Below are positions 37,099 to 46,800 of a stretch of DNA of 64,000 bases, one piece after another. Numbering within the stretch: position 1 is the stretch's first letter; the number at the start of each line of letters is the position of its first letter. The notes beneath the pieces were generated by a model. The model was given only the letters and a program-made list of their open reading frames with translations. It was not told the origin of the DNA and ran no database searches. Made by a program: the position numbers and the translations under genes. This DNA is from Siphlonurus alternatus (taxonomy: Eukaryota; Arthropoda; Insecta; Ephemeroptera; Siphlonuridae). Where the stretch lies: assembly GCA_949825025.1 (NCBI GenBank), contig OX463786.1, forward strand, positions 11,956,387 through 12,020,386. The letters run 5' to 3'.

Positions 37099-38172
37099 TT
37101 TGAAACTGATGATTTTAGAATCAGTGAATGTTCATGTTCAGCAGAATAACAGGCCAATAGCAATTATTACTTCAGAATGACCTTAACACAATATTTATTT
37201 GGTGTCAGCTTAATAAAATGTCTCTAAATGCATTGAAATCAAAATATATTTGTCTTAATAGATCTAATACTCCTATTCAGTCATCATATCATGTCAACAA
37301 TAGTGTTATTGCTCAATGTGAAACCCTGAAGCTCCTTGGAGTCACTATTTCTAATAATCTCAAGTGGAATATTCAGACAGAAATTTCTCGTAAGAAGGCC
37401 ATGAATATACTGGGGATGATTTCAAGGAGTTTCAGGGGTGGCAAAGTTAAACCAACTAGGATGCTCTACCTGGCTTTGGTTAGATCTGTCATGCTGTATG
37501 GTACGCCTGCTTGGCACCCTACATCAGCTTGTAATATTGATAAACTAGAGCAAGTGCAAAGTAGAGCAACTAGAATGATCTTGGGACATCGCAAGTTTGA
37601 CAAGTGTGATGAGAGGGGGGCTCGTCTTGTGCAGTGCAATATTCCCTCAATAAGAGCTATGCTGCAGAGAACTGATCTCTCTTTCTTTAAAAAATGTCTG
37701 TCAGGTGTTTATGACTTTCAGGTTTTTGGACCCAATAGGGTTTCTGTCATTACTCGAAGGGAAGGTATGAGAGGGTCTGGGACTGTGCTTTCCACTCCCC
37801 GTGGCTACTCTAGTGCATACCTTTCTTCTCTTTTCCCAAGAGTTGTGAAAGCGTACAATGCATTACCTGATTGTGATAAGGATGGATATGTTATCAACAT
37901 GGAATAACGTTACTTATTTTCATTGTATATATTGTTATTTATGTTCACATGTTTTATTTGTGTTTATTTTTGTATTGTTTTCAAATTTGACGAAGTAGTT
38001 TTATTTTCTGATTTTATATGTTGGGTGACTGATCACTTTTGTGCATGGGTTATGCCTTTTTTTGTCACCCTTTGAGCTATTTATTTTAACTAATCAATAC
38101 TGTTGCACATAATATTGTATTGTATTTCATTTTGCTCAATAAACAGTTATTATTATTATTATTATTATTATT
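37099..38172 (+). pseudogene. 5'-truncated non-LTR retrotransposon, reverse-transcriptase C-terminal part
   Basis: A 229-codon frame (37218-37907) is preceded in frame, from 37161, by LQNDLNTIFIWCQLNKM, the LQxDLxxLxxWCxxNxMxLN segment after the catalytic box of jockey/CR1-type enzymes. Further on come LKLLGVTISNNLKWNIQ, SVMLYGTPAWHPTSACNIDK and LEQVQSRATRMILG, typical of the RT thumb/C-terminal region. A stop precedes 37161. A frame-shifted TDDFRI at 37105 may be the decayed catalytic (F/Y)ADD. After the stop come about 240 bp of 3' UTR, AATAAA and a (TTA)n tail. The endonuclease and ORF1 are absent: a dead copy. Confidence 0.88.
38146..38172. repeat. (TTA)n tail of the retrotransposon
   Basis: About eight TTA repeats directly after CAATAAACAG, serving as the LINE 3' simple-repeat tail. 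Confidence 0.9.
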
Positions 38173-38570
38173 ATAACAATCATTGTTCAGTTAACCTTGC
38201 GCGTACTTGAAAATGTGAATATGATTTACAAATTAAATTTAACTTATTATTTAATTAAAAAAGTATGAATACACAAAATTAAAAACACAAAAAAAACTAT
38301 AGGTTATAAAAAAAATTATAATAATAAAAAATAATTTATATCAAATAATAATTCACAATATATTTTTATTAAATAAAATATTGTTGAAGATCATAATTCA
38401 TTTTATAACAAATAATTTTTTAAACAATTTTTTTTATAAATTATAACAAAATAAGTAATTATGAGAGTTTTAAGACATTTAAATGAAAATTAAATGTAAA
38501 TTTCAATTATTTTTATATTCAAAATATTTATTATACCACCTTTTGACAACAATAAAAATTAAAAACATTT
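38173..38570. other. AT-rich sequence, nothing recognised
   Basis: No supported feature. Confidence 0.5.
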
Positions 38571-38700
38571 CCAGTGGTGTTTCATGAGTGCTCTTGTACT
38601 GAGAGCAGGGAGCGGCAGGTCTGGGAGAGTTGCCCCAGACCGTTGCCATGGAGACCATATTGGGCAGGAGGGCGGTGTACAGTGACGGACACAAATTACG
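38571..38700. promoter_or_regulatory. GC-rich patch with an X-box-like motif
   Basis: A 130-bp GC-rich stretch in AT-rich DNA containing GTTGCCATGGAGAC (38642-38655), one base away from the metazoan RFX X-box pattern, and CCATATTGGG beside it. Minus-strand translation gives MVSMATVWGNSPRPAAPCSQ and more, which might be a small exon, but no good splice donor follows. Promoter, enhancer or unrecognised exon are all possible. Confidence 0.35.
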
Positions 38701-39138
38701 TTCCTCTGTTTACCTTTAGTAGGAGAATTGTATCATGTTCAAAAACCAATAAGAGCAGTTAATCGTTGTTAATTTACCACAAGGGGTAACAAACGTGAAC
38801 CCTCAGTCATTTAAAGAAGGGTGAACTTTAACTTTTTTTAGACTGGGTGAGTGTTGTTATAATACCTCTCTTTAAACTTCTTAATTTTTTGTGATCAGTA
38901 GGAAAGACAAGGGCAACATTTGTTATAAAAGTGTTTTTCAGTGGTGCGATGTTGATCTTGATGGCGCGACGAGAAAAGCGCATTTGCTTTAATACTCTAT
39001 GGTAGCCATCTTGACGAAACAAAATCACTTCCCGTGTGGCGGAGAACGATCTTATCGCCAACATGGCTGATGTATGATATTGAAGCAAGTGTGCTTTCTC
39101 GTCTCGCTATGAGAAAGCACTTTAAAAGTGAAAAGCTT
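38701..39138. other. unassigned sequence with Pho/YY1-like words and a hairpin
   Basis: Between 38950 and 39075 GATGGCGCGA, TAGCCATCTTG and CAACATGGCTGA occur, the last two resembling Pho/YY1 sites. At 39091-39120 a 10-10-10 hairpin has arms GTGCTTTCTC and GAGAAAGCAC. No exon could be supported. Confidence 0.4.
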
Positions 39139-39460
39139 GGGAATGTTCCTTGTCCACGGAGTCCTGTGTTTGGGTCCAGCTAGCTTCGTGTAAAGTGCAA
39201 TACTCGGCACCAAGTGACTCGTTTACCAGCCGAGTGTACGTTAAATGAGCGTGTTATTGCCAGATTTGTGGGAGGACCGAGTGGTACACCTGACAAAGCC
39301 TTGCTCGATTTATGAGGGCACTCCCTGGTTTGGAGATGTCGATACGGCTCAGTTTCGTGGCAGGACCATTCGATTAATATTTAAATAGGCGAGAAGATCG
39401 CTGAAAACGGACAAGAGTAGATCGGACTTCGTGTAATAAAACCTCAAAGAAGTAATTTGA
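39139..39460 (+). promoter_or_regulatory. possible solo LTR or cryptic TATA promoter
   Basis: GC-balanced, non-repetitive segment ending with a TATA-like ATATTTAAATAGGCGAG near 39377, then about 60 bases later AATAAAACC. TATA followed closely by a poly-A signal is the layout of the U3-R-U5 part of an LTR. Boundaries (TG...CA) and a target duplication could not be found, so this could equally be a host promoter facing right. Confidence 0.3.
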
Positions 39461-40662
39461 ATGAAGTACTTTTTTATTTTTTGTTCTTTCGTACTTTTTA
39501 AAAGAATGAAATATAAAATTAAGTTATTGATGAAATATATTATATATTGTTAGAATTTATTTCAATATTACCCTAGTACACTAGTCACCTGGGAAAATTT
39601 CCCTTTGCAGCCTTGTTAATCACCGTACGCCGTAAGAATAAAACAGCTAAGCTTTACACTAAATTATTAGATGCTGAATTCGATTTCAGTACAATTATTT
39701 TCACCTTACAGAAAGGACTTTTTAGGTTTCAGTACATTAAATGGGCTAATTAAACCTCATTTTTAGTGTTTTTTGCATTTTTTAAGTACAAATTTAGTAC
39801 TGAAAAAACAGTCAAGTTTAGTAATTAACAAGACTGAGAAGTGGAATATTTTCAAAGGCGAAGAGTGTACATTATATATATATTTTTATTATGTAGGGAG
39901 TATAGCAGCAAACTTATTGGAAAAGTATGCAGAAATGTTTCTCATTTTTTATAAAAGAAAAAAAATGAAGAATGTTTTTTCTTGTCTTAAACCACACAAT
40001 GTTAACAAAAGAAGTCCTAAAATCTTCCTAAAATCTCCAATAAACCTCAGCAAACATAATTCATAAACTTTTTTTAGTGCGCCTCCCTGCTTATCTTGAA
40101 AGAACACAGAAGCATGAAATAAATCAAATTTATTTTTTTTTATGTAAAACAAATAAAAAGTTAATAGTAAATATGGTAAACTTTATCTCAAGTTTTCAGA
40201 TATGAATTAAATAAAATATAAAAGGTAATTGCTAAAAGGAGTTGCTGTTGTTACTTCAGTACAGTAAAAACTCTACTTACTTTACTTTTCCTTATTTATA
40301 TTTACATGTTTATTTGATTTGCAATTTTGAAACTGTAATACGATGCACATTTTTCTTGGTTGTTGTCGTGTTTTCAACGTCTTCAGATATTATTAAAGAG
40401 TAACGAAAAACCTCATTGTTCATGAAAACCTCATGAACCTCAAACCTCACGGAATGATTGTAAAGTAAATTATGTTATATGATGGAGTTCTCATGACAGT
40501 GTAATATATATTGTAGAATTCCCCATGTAATTATGTTATATTATACGTAACCATGAGGGGTAATAAAGGATGATGTTAAAAATATATACATTTCACCTTT
40601 TTTAATCAAAAGGGGGAAAATAGACTATTTTTTAATGTAGTAATGAATAGTCAAGCACTAAG
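39461..40662. other. AT-rich sequence, nothing recognised
   Basis: Two overlapping opposite-strand frames near 39773-40152 have no recognisable content. Confidence 0.5.
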
Positions 40663-41055
40663 TTAATGTGACGCAGTGCGCTTGACCGGGTCTCGTCAGA
40701 TCACCGAAGTCAAGCAACGCCGAGCGTGGTTAGTAGTTGAATGGGTTACCATTTTCAACAAAAATCACGTTCCCCGCACCCAGGGGTAAATCGTTGCGCT
40801 TTTCCACCATGTGGTTCCCCTGGCTTTGGACCATTGCACTTCCGGTTCATTGACAAAAGCTGTAGCATCCATCCTGGCTGAGGTTTCCATGTTTCCCTCA
40901 GTCGCAGGCAAATGCAGGGATGGATTGCAAGGCCGTGGCCGCCCGCGTTCCGGAAGAACCCACGAAACTCGGGTTTCGGAAGGTTCGGGGTTTTAAACTT
41001 AGTGAGTAATTAGTAAGTAAAAGTACCCAGTTAGGGTTTGATAAAAAAAATAATA
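40663..41055 (+). repeat. 5S-headed SINE, near complete
   Basis: The fullest copy here. The head GTGACGCAGTGCGCTTGACC, GGGTCTCGTCAGATCACCGA, AGTCAAGCAACGCCGAGCGT and TTGAATGGGTTACC keeps 5S-like promoter positions. The body has GGCTTTGGACCATTGCACTT, CTGAGGTTTCCATGTTTCCC and GGGATGGATTGCAAGGCCGT, and the A-rich tail follows GGGTTTGAT. No protein is encoded. Confidence 0.87.
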
Positions 41056-41638
<583 letters not shown>

Positions 41639-42189
41639 CCGCATTCCCCTAACCACTATATACACAAGTGAGTCCTTTACTTACTAAGCAAAGAATGTTT
41701 TAGGAAAGAATTTATATCATCATTTTCATTACCACAATGGAAACAATCTCCCACCCTCTGTCTGCCACATTTTTTTTTTTAAATATAAATTAATTTATCA
41801 AAACTGAAACTTTTAAAAAATTGTTACCAGTATTTTATTTTAACTTTAAAATATATAATTTTTAATTTTTCATAAAAAAACGTGTAATAACAAATGATTG
41901 TTGCTTCTAAAATACTATATAAAATAATGCATGTTTTAACTAGCTACTGAACCTTTATTCCATGGAGTATAATGATTCAAGTGAACATTATATAAAATAG
42001 CACCCCACTTATTCATTAATATCTGAAAAGGTTCAACGTATTTTACACATTGACCAAGTCGTGGATGTTCGGTTGTACTTCAGCTTACGTTCAACCAATG
42101 AGGTTCTTCATTACAAATTAAGTGTCTACCAATGACTGAGGACGTTACAAAAACAATGATAATCATTTTCAATATGACAGAGCATATAA
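41639..42189. other. AT-rich sequence, nothing recognised
   Basis: No supported feature. Confidence 0.5.
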
Positions 42190-42476
42190 GCCCTAATTGA
42201 AAAATTACGTTTTCAACTCGTCCTTTATATGTCTAAACCTAATCTTATTACGTCTTTTAACCTCAAAAACAGTTCTTTTTTTTTCTTCCTCGCTCAAATT
42301 GAGGATGAAATGGAGACTATTTCTAACATATTATACACAATATAAGAGAAAAGAAGACGTAATCTCTTCTTTTAACGTCTATTTTCTTCTAAAATGATGC
42401 AAAATTGGAGGAAATAAGATGAGAAGAGAGCTTAATAACGAATAAAAGATTAAATTTATTTCAAATAGGGCTTGAG
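42190..42476 (+). mobile_element. MITE family B, forward copy with clear ends
   Basis: Opens AGCCCTAATTGAAAAATTAC and closes ATTTCAAATAGGGCTT, giving the clearest terminal inverted repeat of the family (CCCTAxTTGAAA). Internal TCCTTTATATGTCTAAACCT and AAATTGAGGATGAAATGGAG are present. Confidence 0.8.
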
Positions 42477-43289
42477 TTCTCAAAATTATAATAAAAATAT
42501 TAATTAAAAATTATTGAATTAAAATATTATGTAAATTAAAGTCTTTAACATATGAAGATTTTCACACCTTTTTCATGCATAGGATAGACGTTATATTTAA
42601 TTAATTCACTAGGATAGCTATGATGCCATCTCATTTAAATAAGAGAGACAGATCAAAAGATTCTACCTGTTATACTACATTTACCTTGACTAAAGATAAG
42701 TCTCTTCTGACGTCATATAAAAGCTTGGGGGCAATGATTAATTCACACACTTGTAGAATAAGAAGAAGCTCATATGTTAAAGATCGTGTGTGAAATCCTT
42801 TAGTAAAACTTTTAGTACAGTAAATGACAAAAAAATTAACATGATGTAAGTTTTTATAATGTCTTGAGTGCTTGTACATTTAATGGGAGTTTAAGCTTGA
42901 ATTTAAATGGAGATATAATATTTTCGAGTTAGAGAGAAGCATTATGTTTTTATATTATAGAAATAACATGTTCATCATATAAGCATGTCCCATATGGGAA
43001 ATGTTCCATCTCCATATGCCACCAACTTTTATTATTATTATTATTATTTAATATTGAAATGAAAATATGTACTTTTAATATCTTTTCATTTTCATTCAAA
43101 CTTATTTTGAAACAGCCACATCGTTTATGGTACTAAATTTCAATCCTACAAGAATTGCACGAAAATTTAAATACATAATAATATGTAAGATGTAAAAAAT
43201 AAAGTAAATTACTTAAAAAATTATTTAGCATTTAACTAAAAATCTAATATGAAATAATATATTTATTAATATTTTCCATTCACAGAATA
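42477..43289. other. AT-rich sequence with a short (ATT)n run
   Basis: (ATT)n at about 43028-43048; nothing else was recognised. Confidence 0.5.
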
Positions 43290-43789
43290 CCCCCCTCTAT
43301 TAATGAGTTAATTTTACTACGCTGAAACGTCTGTCGTCGATTTCGCGCGCCAGCGCCGCCTTTGCCGGGGCCCTTAAAAATAGGGGGACCCACTTTTCAT
43401 GTAGACCACCTCGGGGGGTACCTCTGAGCCGATTTTGAGCGTCCCGGAATTTTTTTTCGGGCCAGGAAAATTACCCAAAAATGCAAACTCGCGATGTGTC
43501 AAAGAGGTGGTGGAGAAAAGGTGAGATATGGGTCCCCCCATAAAAAAATCGGGATTTCCGAATCTCCAAAAAAATTTCGAAAAATGTCAAAAAATTTTGG
43601 GTTTTTCGCGATTTTTCGGAGAAAAATTGCCTTAAAAACCTCGAAAGTTTCGAAATGTTTGATTTTGACCTCAGAAATAAAAAATAGACAAAATTTCACA
43701 TAAAATTAGCATACTGAAAAATTCCGCAAAATTAGGGGCCGTTTCGGCCCCCCGTCCCGGAAAAGGGTCTTTCCGGGACCAAATTATCT

Positions 43790-43823
43790 ATTGGAACGGT
43801 GCGCGCTAGCGCACCGGTCCAAT
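43790..43823. repeat. GC hairpin, 15-bp arms
   Basis: Arms ATTGGAACGGTGCGC and GCGCACCGGTCCAAT pair with one mismatch around a GCTA loop. A second hairpin lies 11 bp to the left (43754-43779, GTCCCGGAAA with complement). Confidence 0.85.
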
Positions 43824-44810
43824 GAGACGAAATGGGCCTAAAAATCATGTGACTCGGGTCCATTCAAAAAAATTCGAAAAGAGTCATTATTTTGGGGGGC
43901 GCAAAATTTTGAATTTTCAGCATAGGGACATGCGGGTTAAAAGGGGTCACTTTCGGACCCCACAGCTCAAAAAGTTACAGAGATAGCTTGATTCTGAAAG
44001 AAAAACGCTAGCTGGGTTTGTTCCGAACTACAAAACTGCTATCTTGAAAATTTCGAATTTTGAGTTTCGATTTTCAAAATCCCGGTTTTCCGGGACACGT
44101 ACTCAAAAATCGGGCGAACCAGGAACTTTTGATACACCGAGACCAAGAAAAAGTTGTGCGCCATGGTTTTTTACACCTTCTATTGAATTTTCAAAACGAT
44201 CGAATTATTTTTCGCGAAGTTATGGCGCCCGAAAATCGAATTTTATATTCGCCTCATTTCCCCATAAGGATTAACCCGGGAAATTTCACCCGAAAATGAA
44301 ATTTTCGAATCTCGGGTTTTTAAATTTTTTTCTAAAGCAGTTTTTCACGAGGAATCCGAATATGGCCTCAGAATTGAGCTGCAATGAAAATCAAAATAAG
44401 GAAAAAATATTGAAATTTTTCAAAATCTGACTTTTTTCGAAAAAAAATTAATAACTCAAAAAGTTGGAATTTCAGCGCTTTTTCGTGGGCACCGTTTAAA
44501 AGCCAGTAAAATTTGGCTCTAGAAAAATGAAATTTAAGAAACACGAGACCCATACAAAAAATCACAGAAAATCGCAAAGTTGAGAAATTTTGTGATTTTC
44601 GTCATTTTCCAGGTAGAGCAAATTTCCGGGTTTTTCTTTTTTCCGTAACTTTTTTTTTTTTATTTCTGGGCAAAACGGTGACGGCTCCCCGCTCCAGGCT
44701 TCGCCTGTCCCAGACCTACTTTTTGACGAACTTTCCAGCGGCGGGCTCAAAAATAAGATCCGACTTATGGTTCGTGACTTATGGCACGTTTTTGGAAATG
44801 CACTTTTCCT

Positions 44811-44841
44811 CGGCGTCCCGGAAAAAAAATCCGGGACGCCG
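44811..44841. repeat. perfect GC hairpin, 12-bp arms
   Basis: CGGCGTCCCGGA and its exact complement surround seven A. A terminator-like shape, but in a eukaryotic setting its role is unknown. Confidence 0.9.
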
Positions 44842-45026
44842 AATTTTGGGAACCATTTTTTCTGGACCCAAATTTTGTGCTCTTTCCATTGGTGCCATAA
44901 GATTTGCCATAAGTCCCATAGGAGCCGAGATAATGGAGGGGGAACGTAAAGACAATTTATTTTTATGGCTCTTATTTGGTTTATGTATTATATAATTGTA
45001 ATAGCATTACATTTACATATTTCTCG

Positions 45027-45377
45027 ATGCGCCCGCTGCCATACCATGAAATCTTATGGGACTAGCGTTGCCAAACTTTGATATAAGAGGCATGGGATGT
45101 ACCTGCACCTGTCCTGCTGTGTTTTAAGCTTCCATCAATCATATTTCGACACTTTTAAGCGAGTATCTTTCATCCGAGCGCCATTTCAGTTCACTTTTGC
45201 ATGCGCCCGCTGCCATAGCATTAAATCTTATGGGACTAGCGTTGCCAAACTTTGACATAACATGCATGGGATGTGCTTTCACCTGTCCTGCTATGTTTTA
45301 AGCTTCCATCAATTATCTTTCGAAACTTTTAAGCGTGGATCTTTGATCCGAGCGCCATTTGAGTTCACTTCTGCATG
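45027..45377. repeat. tandem duplication, 174-bp unit x2
   Basis: The unit starts ATGCGCCCGCTGCCATA and includes ATCTTATGGGACTAGCGTTG, CACCTGTCCTGCT and TTTAAGCTTCCATCAAT. The second copy starts at 45201. The copies differ at a few percent of positions. A related scrap (GCCATAAGTCCCATAGGAGC) sits just before at about 44907. Confidence 0.85.
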
Positions 45378-45544
45378 CTAAAACCACCCTCCATTCGTCT
45401 TCAATTTTCAGCGAGGCTGCGGCAGCAGCCGAGTTCCATTGAAAATGACCTGTTAGTGCTGGCTAACCTTCATGTAGCCAAGAATTTTAAAACATTTGCC
45501 ACAATGAAGCAATTTCTATATGCTAGGATGTAATTTTTATATAT
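45378..45544. other. island sequence between tandem duplications
   Basis: Short unassigned stretch of the GC-rich island; nothing recognised. Confidence 0.4.
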
Positions 45545-46562
45545 TATGCATGCAATTTCCTATGTGAAATGCATATAAATATAAAACTATTGCCGCCACG
45601 GCTTGACAAATTTAAAGTATGATAATGTTATGATGTGGCCATGTAATAGCCTCTATTTGAGAACTTCTAAGCTAATAAACACGCCTCCATCACGTTTCTT
45701 TCTATGGAAACCACTGTACTTTTAAAGCATTTAGATGAGATGCGGCGCCGGCCCTGGAGGGGGCACAAAACATCACAGTATGATGAAAATCACCATGAAC
45801 CTTCGTTTTAATGTCCTCTAACATAAAAATGTCGATTTGCGAAAATCGGATAAAAATTGACCGTTTTTCGCGGGAATTTCGAATTTTTTACCAAATTTCA
45901 TGATGTATACTATGCAAAAATATAGCAAAATGGATCAAAAAATAAAATTTTGAGATGAGCATCATTTCCCACTATATTGACCACGCTGAGTTCGAATTTT
46001 CATGAATTTTTAGTTTCGGACCAAAATTCGAGCCAGGGGGGCCAAAACACCTGTTTTTCTTCATTATACATATAATTTACTATGTGAAATGCATATAAAT
46101 ATGAAACTATCGCTGCCACGGCTTCTCAAATTTAAAGTATGATAATGTTATGATGTAAGCATGTAATGGTCTCTATTTGACAACTTTTAAGCCCATAAAC
46201 ACGCCTCCATCACGTTTCTTTCTATGGAAACCACTGTACTTTTATAGCATTTAAATGAGATGCGGCGCCGGCCCTGGAGAGGGCATGAAACATCACAGGG
46301 TGATGAAAATCACCATGAACCTTCGTTTTATTGTCCTCTAACATAAAAATGTCGATTTGCGAAAATCGGATAAAAATGGACCGTTTTTCGCGGGAATTTC
46401 GAATTTTTTTCAAAATTTCATGATGCAATAATATAGCAAAATCGACAAAAAAATAAAAATTTGAGATGAGTGTCATTTCCCACTATATCGACCACGTTGA
46501 GTTCGAATTTTCATGAATTTTTACTCTCGGACCAAAACTCGAGCCAGGGGGGCAAAAACACC
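45545..46562. repeat. tandem duplication, about 510-bp unit x2
   Basis: Copy 1 (about 45545-46053) and copy 2 (about 46063-46562) share CCTCCATCACGTTTCTTTCT, GAGATGCGGCGCCGGCCCTG, AATGTCGATTTGCGAAAATC and TCGAGCCAGGGGGG in the same order. Copy 2 has small deletions. A weak third start may follow at 46570. No open frame is preserved between copies, so it is non-coding. Confidence 0.88.
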
Positions 46563-46800
46563 ATTTGGTTTTATTGTCAATATAATTGCCGTGATTTTAT
46601 GCATGTTTTTATAATAAAAGGAATTAGTAAACGTGCTGACTTGAATGGAGTGACCCTTCCCATGTAAAATGAACCCAGGAACTTGATTCTGACAAATTAA
46701 AAGACCGGAAGTGGACGGGGGAGGCGGGAAGTTCAAATTTTGGGCGAAATTTAATATATATTATGTTTTTATGGTGTTATCAGTGTCGTTTGAGTAAACC
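46563..46800. other. island sequence before the satellite array
   Basis: Contains GACCGGAAGTGGACGGGGGA; otherwise nothing recognised. Confidence 0.4.

Larger units (their letters stand above)
43290..45026. other. GC-rich island, unrecognised 5' segment with strong hairpins
   Basis: Composition changes abruptly at about 43300: CpG-containing words such as TTTTCG, CGAAAA and CCCGG become very frequent. Three strong hairpins are visible at 43754-43779, 43790-43823 and 44811-44841. Small open frames (up to about 105 codons) lie on both strands but none resembles a known protein. No terminal inverted repeats or target duplication were found. A large non-autonomous mobile element or an old insertion is the likeliest nature, with function unknown. 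Confidence 0.5.

Noticed and set aside
38571..38762. Protein-coding exon on either strand of the GC-rich patch.
   Set aside because: Both strands are open for about 60 codons and neither has supporting splice sites or known similarity; kept only as a possible regulatory patch.
30887..41055. Genuine 5S rRNA genes.
   Set aside because: Only the 5S-like middle with the internal promoter is present; the terminal stem strands are missing and SINE body sequence follows in most copies.
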